From Rhodopirellula halodulae (GTDB taxonomy: Bacteria; Planctomycetota; Planctomycetia; Pirellulales; Pirellulaceae), in assembly GCF_020966775.1 (NCBI RefSeq), contig NZ_JAJKFV010000033.1:1-64000 (forward strand): a stretch of DNA of 64,000 bases, written 5' to 3'. Numbering within the stretch: the stretch's first letter is position 1; every line of letters begins with the position of its first letter. A program made the translations under genes and the position numbers. Below, piece by piece: positions 36,867-44,526 of the stretch. The notes below the pieces were generated by a model. It saw only the letters and a list, made by a program, of their open reading frames with translations. It did no database searches and was not told the DNA's origin.

Positions 36867-37081
36867 ACGCATCGGCATCCTTTTATCCGCGCATTGGGCC
36901 CAGGCATTGCCTCGGCACCCGCATCCGGGAATTGCAGCGGTGTTTCCGGTATAAGCTGCGTTCGCCCTCACACGTTCGGAAGCGAACGGCTCCAGCTCCG
37001 CAAATGCGGGACGATGAACTCCATAGACATCTGTTGTAGACTGTCCATCACAATTCACCCCCATCACGAATGAGAAAATCG

Positions 37082-38569
37082 ATGAACGTCGCTAGCCAAC
37101 AATCTTTGCTCCCCGAAGTCCAATCATTCTTGGATCAGTCTCCACTGCCGAGTTTCGTGGGAGGCAAACCGCTTCCCAACGCCAACGGGAATTTGGTGGC
37201 CACCATCGACCCCGGATCGGGCGATCAATTGGCTGAAATTCATGATTTGGATGCCAGTGAGATCGATCAGGCCGTTCAAGTCGCGAGTGATGCATTCCCC
37301 GCCTGGGCGGCTTTGTCCCAAGACGAACGTGGATCGATCTTGCTGAAGTTGGCCGATGCGGTCGAACAACACAAACCGATCATTGCCCAGATCGAGGCAT
37401 TGGATGCGGGAAAGATTGAGGCCCAAGCGGCGGGTGACGTTCAGAATTTCGTGGATACCCTTCGCTACTTTGTTGGGTTGGCGTCCAAAGTCGAAAAACG
37501 CACCAAGCTCGACGTGCCTGGTCACGAAGCTTGGACCGTCAAGCAACCTTGGGGTGCTTGTGCGTTTATCTTCCCATGGAACTTTCCGTTCTTGTTGATC
37601 GGATGGGGAATTTCGCCGGCTTTGGCAGCGGGCAACACGGTAGTGATCAAGCCCGCGGAAGACACGTCGTTGTCGGCACTTTATCTGGCACAGCTCGCGA
37701 AAGAAGTTGGCGTGCCGGATGGCGTGATCAACGTGGTCACCGGGCGTGGTGCAACCGCGGGAGCCGCTCTGACCAACAACAAGCAAATCAAACGCATGTC
37801 ATTCACCGGTTCGCCCGAAGTGGGACAATTGGTCGGCGAAGCATGCGGTCGCAACTTGGTTCCGGTGAAGTTGGAACTGGGCGGCAAAGGCGCTGCTGTC
37901 GTGTTCGACGATGTGGACGTCGCGGCCACCGCCAAGGCTCTCGTAGGAGCAATCACGTTCCACACCGGCCAAGTTTGCTGCGACGCGACGCGGTGGTTGA
38001 TCCACGAGAACATCTACGATGAATTTGTCGCCGAATGCCAACGTTTGATGGAGGAGGTCAAGATTGGTCACCCGTTGGACCCATCCAGTCAAATGGGCCC
38101 CGTCGTGAACCCGAAACAACGCGAACGTGTTCTGGGCTATCAAGAGAAGGGAATCGCGGGCGGAGCCAAATGTGTTTGTGGTGGTGGCGCCGCCACGGTC
38201 GACGGCATGGATGGGAACTATGTCAAACCAACCTTGCTGGCGGGAACGCTCGACAACATCGCCGCGCGTGATGAGATTTTCGGCCCCGTGGCTTACTTGG
38301 CGACATTCTCAAACGAAGAAGAGGCCATCGCGATGGCCAACGACACGGACTACGGGTTGGCCAACAGCGTTTGGACACCTGACGAAGCCAAAGCGAATCG
38401 AGTCGCGGAAGCTATGGTCGCTGGAAACAGTTGGATCAACGCTCACAACGTGTTCGCTCATGGGGTACCTTACGGCGGCGTGAACAAGAGCGGCATGGGT
38501 GGCGGAGTTTTGTCGATCGAGACTCTGATGGACTACTACCGCAGCCAATCCGTCGTGCGGCCTTTGTAA
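37082..38569 (+). CDS. Aldehyde dehydrogenase, probable lactaldehyde dehydrogenase
   Basis: 495 residues from ATG 37082; an ATG at 37070 adds four. All ALDH marks are present: WGACAFIFPWNFPFLL with the cofactor-site asparagine, KPAEDTSLSAL, FTGSPEVGQLV, the general base glutamate in KLELGGKG and the nucleophile cysteine in HTGQVCCDATR. The later DEIFGPVAYLATF and SGMGGG close the family pattern. The product uses NAD(P)+ to oxidise an aldehyde. In rhamnose catabolism the aldolase gives L-lactaldehyde plus dihydroxyacetone phosphate, so lactaldehyde is the likely substrate. That is inferred from gene order, and betaine or other aldehydes cannot be excluded. A terminator follows the gene, before the aldolase. 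Confidence 0.9.
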   Translation: MNVASQQSLLPEVQSFLDQSPLPSFVGGKPLPNANGNLVATIDPGSGDQLAEIHDLDASEIDQAVQVASDAFPAWAALSQDERGSILLKLADAVEQHKPIIAQIEALDAGKIEAQAAGDVQNFVDTLRYFVGLASKVEKRTKLDVPGHEAWTVKQPWGACAFIFPWNFPFLLIGWGISPALAAGNTVVIKPAEDTSLSALYLAQLAKEVGVPDGVINVVTGRGATAGAALTNNKQIKRMSFTGSPEVGQLVGEACGRNLVPVKLELGGKGAAVVFDDVDVAATAKALVGAITFHTGQVCCDATRWLIHENIYDEFVAECQRLMEEVKIGHPLDPSSQMGPVVNPKQRERVLGYQEKGIAGGAKCVCGGGAATVDGMDGNYVKPTLLAGTLDNIAARDEIFGPVAYLATFSNEEEAIAMANDTDYGLANSVWTPDEAKANRVAEAMVAGNSWINAHNVFAHGVPYGGVNKSGMGGGVLSIETLMDYYRSQSVVRPL

Positions 38570-38615
38570 GTTCACCGAGTCCCCGTCTCGGCGACACCGC
38601 AACGCCACACTGCAT

Positions 38616-38657
38616 TGGGCGGACCTACCGATCCATCGGAAGGGTTCGCCCATTTTT
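38616..38657 (+). terminator. Terminator after the aldehyde dehydrogenase gene
   Basis: TGGGCGGACCT (38616-38626) pairs with GGGTTCGCCCA (38642-38652) over 11 bp with two G-T pairs, and TTTTT follows (38653-38657). The loop itself holds a small stem (CCGAT/ATCGG). It lies 47 bp past the stop and would divide the locus before the aldolase gene. Confidence 0.75.
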
Positions 38658-38703
38658 GTAGCAGTTTGTTTTCAAGCCAATTGCACTCCCATCTGGAATC
38701 ATC

Positions 38704-39996
38704 ATGACCGACTCGCGTGACGTGCAGCATCCTCGAGACAGAATCATGCAGACGATGGACCGAATCTATCGGTACCGCATGACGACCACTTCAGGAGGCA
38801 ATCTGTCGATTCGCGATTCGGAGGGGAACATCTGGATCACGCCGGCCCGCGTCGACAAAGGCAACCTGACTCGCAACGACATCATTTGCGTGCGAGCCGA
38901 CGGCACCGTCGAAGGCCCCCATCCGCCGTCCTCGGAATTTCCATTCCACAAAGCGATCTATGAGGCTCGCGACGACGTGCACGCAATCGTGCACGCTCAC
39001 CCGGTTGCGTTGGTGGCATTCAGCATTTGTCAACAGGTTCCCGACACCCGCCTGTTTCACCAAGCCCACAGCGTATGTGGCAAAGTCGGGTTTGCACCGT
39101 ACGCCTGCCCTGGTTCGCAAGCCTTGGGCAAAAGCATCGCGGATCAATTCGCCCAAGGTTGCGACAGCGTGATCTTGGAAAATCACGGCGTCGTGGTGGC
39201 CGGAGTGGATTTTGCCAGCGCGTTCCAACGATTTGAAGCCTTCGAATTCGCGGGCAAAACGCTGATCAAAGCCAAGCAGTTGGGCCGAGTCCTTTCACTC
39301 ACTGACGAGCAGCTTCAGCAGGCGGCATCGAGGAGTGTTGACTTCACCAGCTATGAACCCGGCGTCGCTTGCACGCGAGAGCAAGAGTTGCGAAGGCAAC
39401 TTTGCGAGTTCATTCGACGGGGATGCCGACAACGATTGTTGATCAGCACAGAAGGCAGCTTCTCCGCTCGCGTGAACGACAACACGTTCTTGATCACGCC
39501 AACTCAACGTGACCGCGAACAGCTTCGCGCGGAAGACTTCGTGCTGGTCGACGGCGAACGTCGCGAAGCGGGCAAATTGGCCAGTCGAGCGGCGAATGCT
39601 CACCGAGCCATCTACGAGATGCACCCGCACGTCAACGCGATCGTGTTTGCTCATCCAGTCAACGCCACCGCGTTCAGCGTGACGGATGTTTCACTGGACG
39701 TGCGAACGATTCCCGAGAGCTACGTCTTCCTGCGAGATGTCGCTCGCGTCCCATACGGAATTCAATATGGCAACGATGGGACGATTGCGGATCACGTGAC
39801 CGAGCGAAACCCGGCGGCGATTCTGGAGAACGATGGCGTTTTGGTGACTGGATCAACGGTATTGGATGCGTTCGACCGGCTGGAAGTCCTGGAGTCCACC
39901 GCGGAGGCTGTCATCAATGCGAAAGCCATTGGCGAAGTCTCCGTGATGCCGCCTCAGGTCATCGACGAACTTTGCCAAGAGTTCAATCTGGGCTGA
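38704..39996 (+). CDS. Tandem class II aldolase/adducin protein, second half degenerate
   Basis: 430 residues made of two copies of the class II aldolase fold, about 8-205 and 225-425. In the first, the zinc-site residues of L-fuculose/L-rhamnulose phosphate aldolases are in place: E78 in SSEFPFH, H97 and H99 in HAHP, H161 in ENHG. In the second, the matching positions are A296 in SRAANAH, F315 and H317 in FAHP, and D377 in ENDG, so three of four ligands are lost. The first half is likely a working aldolase for rhamnulose-1-phosphate, giving lactaldehyde. The second half may be structural, regulatory, or fill a subunit interface. The gene follows the ALDH gene, after a terminator. Confidence 0.85.
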   Translation: MTDSRDVQHPRDRIMQTMDRIYRYRMTTTSGGNLSIRDSEGNIWITPARVDKGNLTRNDIICVRADGTVEGPHPPSSEFPFHKAIYEARDDVHAIVHAHPVALVAFSICQQVPDTRLFHQAHSVCGKVGFAPYACPGSQALGKSIADQFAQGCDSVILENHGVVVAGVDFASAFQRFEAFEFAGKTLIKAKQLGRVLSLTDEQLQQAASRSVDFTSYEPGVACTREQELRRQLCEFIRRGCRQRLLISTEGSFSARVNDNTFLITPTQRDREQLRAEDFVLVDGERREAGKLASRAANAHRAIYEMHPHVNAIVFAHPVNATAFSVTDVSLDVRTIPESYVFLRDVARVPYGIQYGNDGTIADHVTERNPAAILENDGVLVTGSTVLDAFDRLEVLESTAEAVINAKAIGEVSVMPPQVIDELCQEFNLG

Positions 39997-40030
39997 GCCT
40001 GCCTTGGCTGTAGCGTACGTCGTGCAGGCT
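39996..40030. repeat. Inverted repeat between convergent genes
   Basis: AGCCTGC (39996-40002) and GCAGGCT (40024-40030) form a perfect 7-bp stem with a 21-base loop. It starts on the last base of the aldolase stop. No T run follows, so a terminator role is doubtful. It may be a copy of an intergenic palindromic repeat, to be checked against the genome. Confidence 0.3.
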
Positions 40031-40053
40031 GGCGTCTGCAATCAGCATCTGCA

Positions 40054-40362
40054 CTACGGGGCGTCGTTCTCGATTGAGATTGGATCAGTGTCTGAAATCG
40101 GATCCGCGTCGGCCTGAAACACCGATCCAAGTTCGATAGGGTCGCCGTTGGCGTGGATCCCCGCCGCTTCGTCCATCGCGCGAATGTCCGATTCAACCAA
40201 GTCAACTTTGATCGGCTCTGACGTATCGCATCCAACACAGAACACCGACAACGCCAGCGCAGAACCAAACGAACGTGACCACGACACGGTGAACTGCCCC
40301 CGGCGATTCGATCGTTTCACCGACGTCACCGTCACTCCAATTCGCGTCCAGCCGATTCGCAT
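40054..40362 (-). CDS. Small lipoprotein
   Basis: 102 residues from the ATG at 40362, which lies just after the stop of the upstream zinc-ribbon gene. A GTG at 40287 could be the true start, since it would begin directly with a signal peptide: SWSRSFGSALALSVFCVGC. The lipobox cysteine is in CVGC, followed by DTSEPIKVDLVESDIRAMDEAAG. The S-E-P step and acidic helix recall the two small lipoproteins at 7999 and 10908, but weakly. The tail is acidic (DADPISDTDPISIENDAP). Probably anchored in a membrane. It ends the pyrH-frr operon. Confidence 0.65.
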   Translation of the reverse strand: MRIGWTRIGVTVTSVKRSNRRGQFTVSWSRSFGSALALSVFCVGCDTSEPIKVDLVESDIRAMDEAAGIHANGDPIELGSVFQADADPISDTDPISIENDAP

Positions 40363-40363
40363 T

Positions 40364-42181
40364 TCATTGTCCTGATTGACGTGCCCGCTCCGCTTCTCGC
40401 ACTTCATCGATGTCATTCGGACGCGGTTTTTCGTTGACCGATTGACCGATTGCTTTTGCCAAACGTCCCAGCATCCCGAAGTAGATGAAGGTGGCGGCGG
40501 TGGCCGTGAAGATGCAAATCACCGCGGCGCCGATCGGTGGCACCAAACTGGCGGCGGCAAAGACCATGAACACGCCGAAGAAGACCAACGCACTGGAAAG
40601 GTAAAACCCACCCCAAGCTTCTTCGCACCTTGTCACGCTGCGTCCAACCTCGGGTGAGAACGGCACGAAGATGTTTTGCATATCCAACATGGACAGCAGA
40701 ACAAACGGGAACAGCAAGAAAATCGACAGCATGATCAAACACACCGTCGCTAAGTTTTCACCAAAAGCCATGTGTCCAAGCAGCCAAGCCGGGCCACCCG
40801 TCAATCCGACTGCCGCGAAACAGAAGATGGTCGGAGCCATCCATTCCAGGGGCTCCAACGTGAGCGGCCAATCCGATACTGATTCCTCGTCGTTGCTGAC
40901 GGACTGCAAAATCACAAAGCCGCATGCCAACACCATTGCGCCGTAAAAAACACCCGCCGGGAACAGAAACATCAACCCCGCGGCGTAACCAGACGCCAGC
41001 ACGAGTCCGGCGAGCGTGGAAGCGATGGCCGATAGGATCAACCAGTGAACCACCACGCCGAACTGAAAGAAGATGCCAAAGACACCTTTCGCCCAGTCCG
41101 TAATCTTAGGGACGTCGTACTCGGCCGCCGGTGATTCTTCCTCGACCTTTGCCGCTTCCGCCAGCAATTCTTCAGCGGAACGCCGGAATGGGTCGGCCGG
41201 ACGATCTTTTTGAGTGACGGCTGATTCGTTGAACTGAAACGACTCGGCGCGATCCATGTCGATCACGACCTTCTTTTTCTTCTTTGGCGGCGGTGGCACC
41301 TTCACCATCTTGTGGCAATCGTGACAGCGAACCTGCTTGCCTGCCTTGTTCGCGGTGACGTTGATCACGGTCGAACAAACCGGGCAACGAACGCGATAGT
41401 TCGTTTCGTACTCCACGTTGTGAGCAACCGGCTCATCGGAAGCAGACGCGCGGGCTCCAGACAATCCGGCCCCAGACGCCTTGTTCGCGTACGAGTTGGC
41501 TTTTTCAAACAATGGATCCACCGTTGGATCGCCGGACGCCGACGACTGCGAATCGGGGAACGCCGATGTTTCCTCCATCGCATCCAAATTGAACGGATCG
41601 TCCGGATCGTCAAAGGGATCCAATGAACTCGCCGCGGCAGCTGCTGAAGGTTTGCCATGGGACGCATTCTGAATGGCGTCGGAGAGATCTTGCAATTCGA
41701 ACGGGTCCGATCCGTCATCATCGCCGACGTCCATGGGCGGCAGGTCCAACCCACCAAACATGTCGTCTTCATCGGCAGTGGAGGAGGACGATGAGCCAGA
41801 CGAATTGTTCAACAACGCCCCCAAATCACCAAGTGCCGAACCACCAAGCGACGAATCTTCCGACGCCGACTCATCCGACGCCGGTTGCGACTTGGCCTGA
41901 ACGGGAGGACTGGTCGCTGCTGGTTTCGGGGTGGTCGCGGGAGTCGACGCGGCGGGTTTGGGCGTCGCGGCCGGCGAGGAGCCGACGGTGGTCGTCGGCT
42001 TCGGCCGCGGTGGTGGATCACTCAGCTCCAACCAATCGTCATCGTCGTTGGTGGAGCTGGCCGAGATTCCAGGAACTAGAAACGTCTCTTCACACTTCGG
42101 GCACAGAACGCGAGTGCCTCCGGCATCATCGCTCACCGCGACGGCCGCCATACATCGCGGGCATTGCACCGATTGTGTCAT
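40364..42181 (-). CDS. Zinc-ribbon and low-complexity membrane protein
   Basis: 605 residues. The N-terminus has an MJ0042-type zinc ribbon (CPRCMAAVAVSDD ... LCPKCEETF). A 200-residue stretch rich in S, D, P, A and T follows. A second zinc ribbon appears near residue 270 (CPVCSTVINV ... CHDCHKMVKVP), then a run of lysines (PPPPKKKKK). The C-terminal third has about six membrane helices (VVHWLILSAIASTLAGLVLA, LMFLFPAGVFYGAMVLACGFVIL, MAPTIFCFAAVGLTGG, LATVCLIMLSIFLLFPFVLLSML). Function unknown; planctomycetes have many such zinc-ribbon membrane proteins. It lies 6 bp after frr, in the same direction, so it is co-transcribed with pyrH-frr. Confidence 0.82.
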   Translation of the reverse strand: MTQSVQCPRCMAAVAVSDDAGGTRVLCPKCEETFLVPGISASSTNDDDDWLELSDPPPRPKPTTTVGSSPAATPKPAASTPATTPKPAATSPPVQAKSQPASDESASEDSSLGGSALGDLGALLNNSSGSSSSSTADEDDMFGGLDLPPMDVGDDDGSDPFELQDLSDAIQNASHGKPSAAAAASSLDPFDDPDDPFNLDAMEETSAFPDSQSSASGDPTVDPLFEKANSYANKASGAGLSGARASASDEPVAHNVEYETNYRVRCPVCSTVINVTANKAGKQVRCHDCHKMVKVPPPPKKKKKVVIDMDRAESFQFNESAVTQKDRPADPFRRSAEELLAEAAKVEEESPAAEYDVPKITDWAKGVFGIFFQFGVVVHWLILSAIASTLAGLVLASGYAAGLMFLFPAGVFYGAMVLACGFVILQSVSNDEESVSDWPLTLEPLEWMAPTIFCFAAVGLTGGPAWLLGHMAFGENLATVCLIMLSIFLLFPFVLLSMLDMQNIFVPFSPEVGRSVTRCEEAWGGFYLSSALVFFGVFMVFAAASLVPPIGAAVICIFTATAATFIYFGMLGRLAKAIGQSVNEKPRPNDIDEVREAERARQSGQ

Positions 42182-42187
42182 CGACGA

Positions 42188-42748
42188 TCAGTCCTCCATC
42201 ACTTCCGCTTCACGAGCTTTGGCAGAATCGTTGACGCTGTTTTCAGCGTTCTTGGTCAATTCTTGCACCTGTTCTTTGGTCTTGTCGCGATCGTCTTCGG
42301 TCATCTCTTTGTCCTTTTCCGCCGAGTCCGCCGCTTTGTTGGCATCGCGACGAATGTTGCGGATCGAGACCTTGGCTTCTTCGGCCAATTCCTTGATCCG
42401 CGCGACCATCTTCTTTCGGACTTCGCCGGACAAAGGTGGAACGTTCAAACGAATGACGCGGCCATCGTTTTGCGGGTTCAGTCCCAGATCGCCAGCGACG
42501 ATCGCCTTTTCGATCTCTTTGATTGTCGATGCGTCGTAGGGACGAATCAAGATTTGCTGTGGCTCAGGCGTTCCGATACTGGCCAATTGCTTCAGTGGTG
42601 TCAGCGAACCATAAACCTCGACCTTGATCGAATCGACCAAGCCTGGGTTGGCTCGTCCGGTGCGAATCCCCGACAAATTGTGTTGCAGCACCGAAACCGC
42701 TTTCTCCATGCGTTCTTCGGCATCCATCAAAATCTCGTCGCTCGTCAT
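42188..42748 (-). CDS. frr: Ribosome recycling factor
   Basis: 186 residues from ATG 42748; the longer open frame would add 14 residues before the conserved start. Recognisable throughout: DEILMDAEERMEKAVSVLQHNLSGIRTGRANPGLVD, VEVYGSLTPLKQLASI, PQQILIRPYDAS, GLNPQNDGRVIRLNVPPL and SIRNIRRDANKAADS. The protein splits the post-termination ribosome together with EF-G. It is directly downstream of pyrH, the order usual in bacteria, with a 42-bp gap. Confidence 0.97.
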   Translation of the reverse strand: MTSDEILMDAEERMEKAVSVLQHNLSGIRTGRANPGLVDSIKVEVYGSLTPLKQLASIGTPEPQQILIRPYDASTIKEIEKAIVAGDLGLNPQNDGRVIRLNVPPLSGEVRKKMVARIKELAEEAKVSIRNIRRDANKAADSAEKDKEMTEDDRDKTKEQVQELTKNAENSVNDSAKAREAEVMED

Positions 42749-42790
42749 CGTGTCATCCTGGGGATTGAGTGGGGAAAAAGCGGATTGCAA

Positions 42791-43567
42791 TCATCGTTGG
42801 TTGGTTTGGGAATCTTGCGGGTCACCAATCCAAGTGCCCACGGATTCGCCGCGAACGGCACGCACGATGTTGCCGTCCTGTTTGAAATTAAACACCAAGA
42901 TTGGCTTGCGATGTTCGTTGCACAAAGCGATTGCCGTGGCATCCATGACACGCAGCTTCTTTTGGATCACTTCGTTATAACCGAGTTGCTCGTACAAGAC
43001 CGCATGGGGATTCTTTTCAGGGTCGTCACTGTAGACCCCGTCCACTCGCGTTGCTTTGAGGATCACGTCGGCTTCGATCTCCAGCGCTCGTTGAGCCGCA
43101 GCGGTGTCTGTCGTGACGAACGGGCTGCCGATTCCTCCGGAAAGGATGATCACGCGGCCTTTTTCGAGATGACGGATTGCACGGCGTCGAATGAACTGCT
43201 CAGCGACTCGGTCCACCGGCAAAGCGCTCATGACCCGCGTTTGCAAACCGATCGAATCCAACGCGTCTTGCAACGCCAGCGAATTGATGACCGTGGCCAG
43301 CATTCCCATGTAGTGCGCCGTGGCTTCTTGAACCGCCGCGTTGGCACCCGAGAACGACGCACCGCGAAGAATGTTTCCGCCGCCGTTGACAATCGCGATT
43401 TGGCAACCGGATTCGTGAGCCGCCTTGATCTGTTTGGCAATCGCCAGCAATTCGTTGCCGCTGATGCCTTTGCCTGATTCAGCCAAACTTTCGCCGCTGA
43501 GTTTCAAAATCACTCTGCGATAACGTAAATCACCTTCGGGCGGAGTCAGGGGGGCTGTGTCGGGCAT
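42791..43567 (-). CDS. pyrH: UMP kinase
   Basis: 258 residues from ATG 43567; the open frame runs further upstream, but the conserved part starts at residue 16 ([14 protein letters not shown]). Family motifs: [73 protein letters not shown] and [15 protein letters not shown]. The C-terminal [20 protein letters not shown] closes the fold. It phosphorylates UMP to UDP in pyrimidine synthesis. It is the first gene of a minus-strand run with frr and the zinc-ribbon gene. Confidence 0.97.
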   Translation of the reverse strand: MPDTAPLTPPEGDLRYRRVILKLSGESLAESGKGISGNELLAIAKQIKAAHESGCQIAIVNGGGNILRGASFSGANAAVQEATAHYMGMLATVINSLALQDALDSIGLQTRVMSALPVDRVAEQFIRRRAIRHLEKGRVIILSGGIGSPFVTTDTAAAQRALEIEADVILKATRVDGVYSDDPEKNPHAVLYEQLGYNEVIQKKLRVMDATAIALCNEHRKPILVFNFKQDGNIVRAVRGESVGTWIGDPQDSQTNQR

Positions 43568-43887
43568 CTCGGAGGTCAGGTCCGCTCTAAAGAAAGTTTT
43601 CGAAATCAGGAAGCCGGTCAACGCGGGGCGATGTGCCTGCAATGCGTGCTATCCCGTACGTCGCCAGCAGACAAAACGGTAACGATTTCGAGAACTTTGC
43701 GAAACCAGTCGCGAATTCCAACGGATCGGTTTGACTAACGCGAATCATCGTTCCAAACCTCCTCGCAAGATGGGGGTGAAAAATGCTATTTGCCCACCGA
43801 GGGAAAGATTTTGACCTAGGGTTGTGGTGAAGGGTCTCTCCGCTCGTGAGAAAGACACGTTCGAACCTCCCGTGAGGAACAAAATTC
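43568..43887. other. Divergent intergenic region upstream of pyrH
   Basis: 320 bp without a credible gene. It should contain the pyrH promoter on the minus strand and that of the small gene at 43888. Frames crossing it on the minus strand are arginine-rich with no family. I see no clear terminator or palindrome. Confidence 0.5.
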
Positions 43888-44220
43888 ATGCCGATGACAA
43901 CGACGACAACCGGTTCTTCCGCGCCGCCCGTGACCGTGATTCCACCTCGGAGATCTCGGGACGCCAACATTCCTGCGCAAGAAAGTTCCGTGACCTCCGC
44001 CGCCAGTCGATCGTTTCAAAGTGACCGTCGTCGCAATCGCGAATCGTCGGACGGATTCGCACGTGAACGCCGCCAATTCGGCAGCTCTCACGCTGATCTG
44101 TCCGAAGACGGCCGCGAATTGGCTGCGGCAATCGACCAGTACAAAATGCAGCATCACCGTCGGTACATCACCTGCGATGAAATGTTGTTGGTGATGCGAC
44201 AACTGGGTTACAGCAAGTAG
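43888..44220 (+). CDS. Small conserved planctomycete protein
   Basis: 110 residues. The first 65 are polar, with many T, S and R (MPMTTTTTGSSAPPVTVIPP). The C-terminal 40 carry a compact domain, ELAAAIDQYKMQHHRRYITCDEMLLVMRQLGYSK. I recall the pattern 'AIDQYK..H.R.(F/Y)IT.(D/E)E...V...LGY.K' from many planctomycete genomes. Function unknown; the shape recalls a short helical DNA- or protein-binding unit. No operon partner. Confidence 0.6.
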   Translation: MPMTTTTTGSSAPPVTVIPPRRSRDANIPAQESSVTSAASRSFQSDRRRNRESSDGFARERRQFGSSHADLSEDGRELAAAIDQYKMQHHRRYITCDEMLLVMRQLGYSK

Positions 44221-44247
44221 CGATTGCCCAAAGTAGCGACTGCCCAA
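44216..44247 (+). repeat. Tandem 16-bp duplication over a stop codon
   Basis: AGTAGCGATTGCCCAA (44216-44231) is followed directly by AGTAGCGACTGCCCAA (44232-44247), one mismatch. The first copy includes the TAG of the small gene, so the duplication repeats the end of the coding region and its stop. Confidence 0.75.
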
Positions 44248-44526
44248 GGTAATATTCGCCCAGCCATGCATTCGGCCATGCGACTTGGTCAATTGTCCCG
44301 CCTAACGCTCCCGATTTGTTGAAGCGATTCGGCCAAGCAACACGAGCCACGGTTCAAAGCAACGAGTCGTTCCCATCAAGACTCCTCGCTCGTGTTCTTT
44401 TCGCGGACGATTTTTCCGTTCTCCCGTTTTCCGCGCTCTCGGTTCACCCTTCCCGCTGTTGAACCAACCACGTGTTTGATCAGCCCGACGCCTGCCCCGG
44501 CGTCACCGGCTGGCTTCTCTCCACGT
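44221..44526. other. Convergent intergenic region
   Basis: 306 bp between a plus-strand small gene and the minus-strand DUF5722 gene. Besides the tandem duplication it has a direct repeat GCCATGC near 44273 and 44288, and one hairpin, GACGCC (44487-44492) with GGCGTC (44499-44504), that could be a weak terminator for the DUF5722 gene. No T run is seen. Confidence 0.45.

Noticed and set aside
42164-43477. Plus-strand frame of 437 residues
   Set aside because: It is antisense to frr and pyrH, both essential and intact, so the frame is a by-product of their codon use.
43816-44292. Minus-strand frame of 158 residues
   Set aside because: It is antisense to the small conserved gene at 43888-44220, whose C-terminal domain is recognisable.
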